A stretch of DNA of 35,993 nucleotides, from the NCBI GenBank assembly GCA_945872405.1, contig CAMBZT010000019.1:1-35993 (forward strand), in the 5' to 3' direction. Made by a program: the position numbers and the translations under genes. Below are positions 31,673 to 35,993 of the stretch, piece after piece. The stretch is from Chitinophaga pinensis. GTDB taxonomy: Bacteria > Bacteroidota > Bacteroidia > Chitinophagales > CAMDFR01. How positions within the stretch are numbered: position 1 is the stretch's first letter; each line of letters begins with the position of its first letter. The notes under the pieces are model-generated. The model was not told where the DNA came from, made no database searches, and saw nothing but the letters and a program-made list of their open reading frames with translations.

Positions 31673-32155
31673 ATGAATTACTTATTCGTTTTATACATGG
31701 CATTATTGCTGAGTGCCCCTGAAACAAGTTTTAAAAAGCCTAGCTCGAAAAGCAGTTTTTTTACATTGGTCCGAGCTGAAAAAATACCATGGCAAAGCGG
31801 TGTAGCCGAAGGGAAAGGTGGCTCAGGAATCACCTATAATGTGATACTGACCTTTAAAAAAAATTTTAGTGGCTACTTCAATATTATTTGGATTGGGAGG
31901 CATTATTACACCGCCAAGGTCACCAAAAACGAAGCGGTACCTGACTTAAATTCCTTTAAGGCGGGAGAGACAATAAACATACAAGCAACGGAATATTTAA
32001 GATACCCCATGGGGGAGAAACCTTTGATAAAGAACAATACAGACCCACCTTTTGAATATGATGGAGCGGCTCTCATTGAGTATGTCAGTGGAAAGACCAC
32101 TTATTGCTACTTGGTTAAAAATTTTATGGATAACCAACCTATAAAAGGCTATTAG
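31673..32155 (+). CDS. Small secreted protein of unknown function
   Basis: Not recognised. Seen: 160 residues with a hydrophobic N-terminus (MNYLFVLYMALLLSAPETSF) that looks like a signal peptide, then beta-rich sequence: GGSGITYNVILTFKKNFSGY, YFNIIWIGRHYYTAKVTK, GETINIQATEYLRYP, GAALIEYVSGKTTYCYLVK. Alternating hydrophobic and polar residues suggest a small beta-sandwich. It lies 14 bases after hemW on the same strand, and its last four bases overlap the end of dapA on the other strand. No catalytic pattern. Confidence 0.75.
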   Translation: MNYLFVLYMALLLSAPETSFKKPSSKSSFFTLVRAEKIPWQSGVAEGKGGSGITYNVILTFKKNFSGYFNIIWIGRHYYTAKVTKNEAVPDLNSFKAGETINIQATEYLRYPMGEKPLIKNNTDPPFEYDGAALIEYVSGKTTYCYLVKNFMDNQPIKGY

Positions 32156-33042
32156 TTTTTTTCGAACTTTTTTGAAAAGGCTTTCATCTTTGTTTCCAAG
32201 TCATGGCTAACTGGTACCAAAGGAAGTCGTAACTGATTATCTATCATCTTTTGATGACTTAAAAACGCCTTTGCACCAGCTGGATTTCCTTCGGCAAACA
32301 AAAGATGAATGCCCGACAATAATTGAAAGTGAATGGATGAGGCATTTTTAAAATCACCCTTCATTGCCAGACGCACCATCTTTGAGAACTCAACTGGCCA
32401 TACGTTTGCAGCGACAGAAATAACTCCATCCATTCCAAAAGAGAGCATGGGCAAGGTTAATGCATCTTCTCCTGAGATGACAAGAAAATCTTTTGGTTTG
32501 TCTCTTACTATCTCCATACATTGAATTAAATCGCCACTTGCTTCCTTCACTGCAATGATGTTTTTAATTTCTTTGGCTAATCTTATGGTTGTTTGCGCCG
32601 TGATATTACTCGCCGTTCTTCCAGGTACGTTATAGGTAATCACTGGCAATTTTGTTTCGCTACAAATGGCTTTATAATGCTGAAAAATTCCTTCTTGAGT
32701 AGGCTTGCTATAATAAGGACTAGCAGATAGAATCGCATCATAACCTTTAAAATTAAAGGACTTAATCTCTTTGATTAACTTTGCTGTATCATTGCTTCCA
32801 AACCCTGCTACTAAGGGTACTCGCTTCCCATTTTTTTTCTCTATACAGTCAAATACTTCCAATCGCTCTTCCCAATCGAGTGTTGCCGTTTCTCCTGTTG
32901 TTCCTAGTGCAACAATAAAATCAACCCCTTTGCCACCCGCTATTACGTGCTCTACCATCTTTTCAACGCCTTTAAAATCGACTTGACCTTTCTTTGTAAA
33001 AGGTGTAATGAGCGCGACGCCTGTCCCTTTAAATTTTTTCAT
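32152..33042 (-). CDS. dapA: 4-hydroxy-tetrahydrodipicolinate synthase
   Basis: First committed enzyme of lysine and diaminopimelate synthesis: condenses pyruvate with aspartate semialdehyde by a Schiff base. Seen in 296 residues: Schiff-base Lys166 (IIAVKEASGD), the proton-relay Tyr137 (VITYNVPGRT), Thr48-Thr49 (LGTTGETATL), Tyr111 of the neighbouring subunit (SPYYSKPTQEG) and the Arg in GRT that binds the carboxylate. Length is normal. The start is only three bases after the DUF6913 stop, so it is in the accA-DUF6913-dapA run. Assignment is secure. Confidence 0.97.
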   Translation of the reverse strand: MKKFKGTGVALITPFTKKGQVDFKGVEKMVEHVIAGGKGVDFIVALGTTGETATLDWEERLEVFDCIEKKNGKRVPLVAGFGSNDTAKLIKEIKSFNFKGYDAILSASPYYSKPTQEGIFQHYKAICSETKLPVITYNVPGRTASNITAQTTIRLAKEIKNIIAVKEASGDLIQCMEIVRDKPKDFLVISGEDALTLPMLSFGMDGVISVAANVWPVEFSKMVRLAMKGDFKNASSIHFQLLSGIHLLFAEGNPAGAKAFLSHQKMIDNQLRLPLVPVSHDLETKMKAFSKKFEKN

Positions 33043-33045
33043 AGA

Positions 33046-33579
33046 TTAGGAGTTAATACTGTTTAAATAGAATTCGACTTGTTTCAAATAAGACTCCACA
33101 GAAAGATCTTTTTCGCTATGAATCATCCAATCGTAACTTGTCTTCGCTTTCTCAAAATAGGGTCCCATGCGAAATTTTGCATTGGAATGTGCGGCGATAT
33201 ATTGCAGCGGCAAACTCTCTTTCGTATGCACTGCAATAAGTATATCCATTGGTTGTTTGATAAACTCATCTACTTCCTTGATTCGAGGAATTTTATACCA
33301 ATTAAAGCTCGCCTTATTAAACAGTTTCATGATTTCGTTACTCTCTGCTTTTGTATCGTTCATATATGCTAAAGAAAAAACTTTTTTCCCGTGAACTCTT
33401 AACTTTTCGACAAAAGTTGTGACAATGATACTATTGCTAGGCACTGAAGCATCATAGATGATGCCTATTGAAGTGGCTGTCATTAAGTTGAATACTTTCT
33501 TTGTTCTTTGCCCATCATCGATACTTTTTTTCAAAAACCGATAAAAGAACCATGCTTTAATTTTATCAAACAATCCCAT
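33046..33579 (-). CDS. DUF6913-type protein beside dapA
   Basis: Seen in 177 residues: a basic N-terminal helix (MGLFDKIKAWFFYRFLKKSI), then a compact alpha/beta part with strands SIGIIYDAS and KVFSLAYMND, a helix-rich middle (SFNWYKIPRIKEVDEFI) and YDWMIHSEKDLSVESYLKQV. Known: Bacteroidota carry a short protein of this type (DUF6913) next to dapA, of unknown function. Start to stop distances are 33 bases from accA and three bases to dapA, so translation of dapA is probably coupled to it. No active-site motif is visible; an accessory or regulatory role in the lysine pathway is only a guess from position. Confidence 0.75.
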   Translation of the reverse strand: MGLFDKIKAWFFYRFLKKSIDDGQRTKKVFNLMTATSIGIIYDASVPSNSIIVTTFVEKLRVHGKKVFSLAYMNDTKAESNEIMKLFNKASFNWYKIPRIKEVDEFIKQPMDILIAVHTKESLPLQYIAAHSNAKFRMGPYFEKAKTSYDWMIHSEKDLSVESYLKQVEFYLNSINS

Positions 33580-33612
33580 TATATTGCATTTCCGTGACTA
33601 AAAATCTATTTA

Positions 33613-34578
33613 CTAGATACCCACTTCGCTTTCTTTATAAAAACCGATTTTGGAGTACTTTTCAATTCTGTTCTGAATTCTTTCTTCTGGCGATTGTTTA
33701 GATAACTCAGTAAGATGTTTTTTTATTTCGATTTTGAGCATTTGCGCCATTTCTTCTGGGTACGCATGAGCACCACCTAATGGTTCTTTCACGATACCAT
33801 CAATAATTCCGTGTTTCAAATTATCCTCGGCACTTAATTTTAATTGAATGGCAGCTTGCTCTTTTTTCTCCCAAGTTCTCCAAAGAATAGAAGAGCAAGA
33901 TTCTGGTGAGATGACAGAAAACCAAGTATTTTCTAACATGAGTGTTTTATCACCAACACCGATTCCTAGTGCCCCTCCAGAAGCTCCTTCACCAATTATT
34001 AGCACCAACACTGGCACTTTAAGCAAAGTCATTTCATAAATGTTTCTTGCAATAGCTTCTGCTTGCCCTCTATCTTCGGCTTCAATACCGGGAAAAGCTC
34101 CTGGTGTATCTACGAAAGTGATGATTGGTTTATTAAATTTTTCAGCCAGACGCATTAATCTGAGGGCTTTTCGATAACCTTCAGGATTGGCCATTCCAAA
34201 ATTTCTGTACTGACGCATCTTTGTGTTGATTCCCTTTTGATGTCCAATGATCATGACTGTTTCACCATCTAAGCTGGCGAATCCACCTACGATTGCCTTG
34301 TCGTCTTTCACATTTCTATCCCCATGCATTTCGATAAAGTTAGTGCAGATATTGTTTGCATAGAAAAGGGTATACGGACGTTCTGTATGTCTAGATACCA
34401 ATACCCTTTGCCAAACTGACAAGTTTGAATAAATTTCACTTTGTGTCGCTGTAATTTTTGTTTCTAACTCAGCAATCTTATCTGTCATATCGATGGACCC
34501 CTTTTCTTGCATCTCTTTAAACTTTGTCATTTCTGAATACAAGTCAGCGATTGGTTGTTCGAATTCTAAAAAAGTCAT
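33613..34578 (-). CDS. accA: Acetyl-CoA carboxylase carboxyltransferase subunit alpha
   Basis: Half of the carboxyltransferase that moves CO2 from biotin to acetyl-CoA for fatty acid synthesis. Seen in 321 residues: an N-terminal helical part (FLEFEQPIADLYSEMTKFKE), then a crotonase-like core: RPYTLFYANNICTNFIEMHGD, AIVGGFASLDGETVMIIGHQ, NFGMANPEGYRKALRLMRLA, FVDTPGAFPGIEAEDRGQ and the oxyanion stretch GEGASGGALGIGVGDK. AccD is not here, as is usual in Bacteroidota. A perfect -7 element lies at 34596-34603. First of three linked genes with DUF6913 and dapA. Assignment is secure. Confidence 0.97.
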   Translation of the reverse strand: MTFLEFEQPIADLYSEMTKFKEMQEKGSIDMTDKIAELETKITATQSEIYSNLSVWQRVLVSRHTERPYTLFYANNICTNFIEMHGDRNVKDDKAIVGGFASLDGETVMIIGHQKGINTKMRQYRNFGMANPEGYRKALRLMRLAEKFNKPIITFVDTPGAFPGIEAEDRGQAEAIARNIYEMTLLKVPVLVLIIGEGASGGALGIGVGDKTLMLENTWFSVISPESCSSILWRTWEKKEQAAIQLKLSAEDNLKHGIIDGIVKEPLGGAHAYPEEMAQMLKIEIKKHLTELSKQSPEERIQNRIEKYSKIGFYKESEVGI

Positions 34579-34595
34579 AGTAGTGTTATTTTAAG

Positions 34596-34603
34596 CAAAT
34601 TTA
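34596..34603 (-). promoter_or_regulatory. -7 promoter element of the accA run
   Basis: Reads TAAATTTG on the minus strand, a perfect TAnnTTTG match, 17 bases upstream of the accA ATG. No TTG at -33. Confidence 0.45.
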
Positions 34604-34668
34604 ATATAATAAAGCTATTAATGATTTAAGAAGTAAAAAATTAAGATTTATTAAATCTATGCGAATGA

Positions 34669-35697
34669 TCAGATAAACTGTCGATTCAGTTCAGTGAGTA
34701 AAAGTACAGAAGGCTTTAACACCCCCGTTTTTAAGTGATTCCAGTTTAAGATATCTTCTTGAAGATATTTATGCAGAGGTGTTAATTTTTCGGAAGAAAA
34801 AAGGGATAATGATTCAATGATTGCTTGAGCCACATTGTATTGCGGCAGCATTTTGCCATCGTCAATCTTGATGCATACACCAATTTTTTTATTGTATAAA
34901 GACATGCAATAGACACCTTCAGCACCAGTTTTGCCAACAATTTCATCTCCACAAATGCGCATCATGTCTGTACAATAACGATTGGTTCCTGCCACCATTT
35001 CAGGATAGCTTTTTACCGCTTCGATGATCAATGCACATGCTTGTTTTCTAGCATCGCTAAAGTTGTATGTAGCAGCAAGATTTTTGTATCCGATTGCTTG
35101 ATGTAGCACAGAAACACTATAGACAGGTGCAGAACATCCATCGATAGCCGCTAACATTGATTCTTCCGAGACTTCATACATTTCGGCACATACTTTTTTG
35201 ATTTGCTGTTGCAAGGGATGATTAGGATTTAAGTAATCATCGGTATCTACATTATAAAACATGCAATAGGCTAAAAAACCAGCATGTTTTCCCGAGCAAT
35301 TATTATAGATATCTGTTGGTTTTTTATCAATTTGATACATGTCTTTAATATCTTCACTGAGTGTTGGCAGATGGGCACCACACTTCAAATCCAGCTCCGA
35401 TAGACCGATTTTAGAGAGAATAGAAGCTACTGTTTCTAGATGCATTTTTTCTGAATTGTGTGAACCACACATCACTGCGATTTCCTTAAGCGTGAAGCCA
35501 TATTTGAGCACTGCTCCACTTTCTAACAAAGGAATATGTTGCAGGAATTTCATTGAAGATCTAGGATAGCACATTTGATGAATATCGCCCATAGAGAACA
35601 ATAGCTCATTATTTTCATCCACCACACAAATGACTCCTCGATGAAAGCTTTCCACTATCTCACCACGATGTACTTCCACTAAAATGGGATTTTCCAT
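34669..35697 (-). CDS. L-asparaginase, ReAV/class 3 type (asparaginase II family PF06089)
   Basis: Hydrolyses L-asparagine to aspartate and ammonia; the fold is beta-lactamase-like, unrelated to the common type I/II asparaginases. Seen in 342 residues: Ser47-x-x-Lys50 (PRSSMK), Ser79 (CGSHNSE), and the metal-binding set Cys134-x-x-Lys137 (NNCSGKHAG), Asp186 and Cys188 (DGCSAP). These match the Rhizobium etli enzyme ReAV (Ser48, Lys51, Ser80, Cys135, Lys138, Asp187, Cys189) with every residue shifted by exactly one, which gives good support. Length is normal. It has its own -7 element (35714-35721) and follows, on its upstream side, a stretch with repeat R4. Cytosolic; no signal peptide. Confidence 0.93.
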   Translation of the reverse strand: MENPILVEVHRGEIVESFHRGVICVVDENNELLFSMGDIHQMCYPRSSMKFLQHIPLLESGAVLKYGFTLKEIAVMCGSHNSEKMHLETVASILSKIGLSELDLKCGAHLPTLSEDIKDMYQIDKKPTDIYNNCSGKHAGFLAYCMFYNVDTDDYLNPNHPLQQQIKKVCAEMYEVSEESMLAAIDGCSAPVYSVSVLHQAIGYKNLAATYNFSDARKQACALIIEAVKSYPEMVAGTNRYCTDMMRICGDEIVGKTGAEGVYCMSLYNKKIGVCIKIDDGKMLPQYNVAQAIIESLSLFSSEKLTPLHKYLQEDILNWNHLKTGVLKPSVLLLTELNRQFI

Positions 35698-35713
35698 GAT
35701 TTTAAATTATGCT

Positions 35714-35721
35714 CAAAGTTA
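35714..35721 (-). promoter_or_regulatory. -7 promoter element of the asparaginase gene
   Basis: Reads TAACTTTG on the minus strand, a perfect TAnnTTTG match, 16 bases upstream of the ATG. Confidence 0.45.
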
Positions 35722-35802
35722 AGCATTTTAGTCTTGTTGCACATGAGGTCCTTGCTTGTCAGAAATGTTGCCATACAAGAAAAGTTAGATTTCAAATCGA
35801 GG

Positions 35803-35891
35803 CTGCGTGAAGGAATGGAGCAAGTACCGTGTACTGCGGAATGCCTGATGCTTTTTGCGTTTTGTATTTGCGCAAAAAGCACACGCCCAAA
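35803..35891 (-). repeat. Two-hairpin intergenic repeat, copy R4
   Basis: On the minus strand it begins TTTGGGCGTG and ends CATTCCTTCACGCAG. Hairpin A is perfect with 11 pairs, TGCTTTTTGCG (35849-35859) and CGCAAAAAGCA (35871-35881). Hairpin B has AGTAC-CGT-GTACT (35823-35835). A 17-base stretch in it is shared with R2 with one mismatch. Confidence 0.55.
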
Positions 35892-35993
35892 TAAGTCACT
35901 GAGATGATATTTTTTACAGCGGAAAAAACAACGTAACTTCGTTTGGTGAAAATTCTAATTCAACCCTTCTTGTTCCTGCTGAGTCTGCCTTAT

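Noticed and set aside
35679-35882. Open frame of 67 codons at the window end
   Set aside because: It overlaps the asparaginase start and promoter and runs through repeat R4.

Overview
The window is a stretch of a Bacteroidota (Bacteroidetes) chromosome. The DNA is visibly AT-rich. It carries the core genes of the type IX secretion / gliding apparatus (a PorP/SprF-like gene followed by gldK, gldL, gldM, gldN), which are confined to that phylum. Many genes are preceded by the Bacteroidota-type -7 element TAnnTTTG instead of a sigma70-like -10 box. Several metabolic genes are forms usual in that phylum (DUF6913 beside dapA, DUF4271 beside a HemD-like gene). I cannot place it below phylum with confidence. 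I saw no rRNA, tRNA, CRISPR array, insertion sequence or prophage.

Layout. 1-3 kb: a lipoprotein with probable beta-propeller repeats and a CtpA-type S41 protease (both minus). 3.0-4.4 kb: a secreted unknown protein and lipB (plus). 4.4-8.6 kb: proline dehydrogenase (minus), divergent from a plus-strand run of a DUF2130 protein, a MarC membrane protein and a dipeptide epimerase. 8.6-12.6 kb: an unknown lipoprotein, a decayed response-regulator pseudogene, then a gcvT-comB-HAD phosphatase operon (minus). 12.7-13.7 kb: an LpxD-like acyltransferase (plus). 13.7-14.35 kb: a gene-free island filled with repeats and hairpins. 14.4-16.8 kb: a membrane protein plus winged-helix regulator module with its own operator-like dyads, then two orphan receiver proteins. 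16.9-20.2 kb (minus): fabG, sucD, and mlaF/mlaE-like lipid ABC transporter genes.

20.6-30.4 kb (all minus) is the main block. It reads, in transcription order, Omp85/TamA-like barrel, DUF4271 membrane protein, HemD-like protein with a lysine-rich tail, PorP/SprF-like protein, gldK, gldL, gldM, gldN, and then a strong intrinsic terminator. GldL/GldM form the proton-driven inner-membrane motor and GldK/GldN the periplasmic ring under the outer membrane; PorP/SprF proteins are outer-membrane partners. 30.5-35.7 kb: hemW and an unknown small gene (plus), then dapA, a DUF6913 gene, accA and a ReAV-type asparaginase (minus).

Most of the window is ordinary core genome. The parts that merit a second look are non-coding or at the edges of genes. 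There are four diverged copies of an intergenic element built from two hairpins whose stems differ in sequence but stay paired. Two near-identical operator-like dyads bracket the regulator module. A perfect 18-bp dyad lies upstream of ctpA. The response-regulator pseudogene has decayed by stops and an internal deletion while staying in one frame. The HemD-like protein in the secretion cluster carries a histone-H1-like tail of about 165 residues. Start sites were revised in several genes because the -7 element or a signal peptide rules out the longest reading frame.
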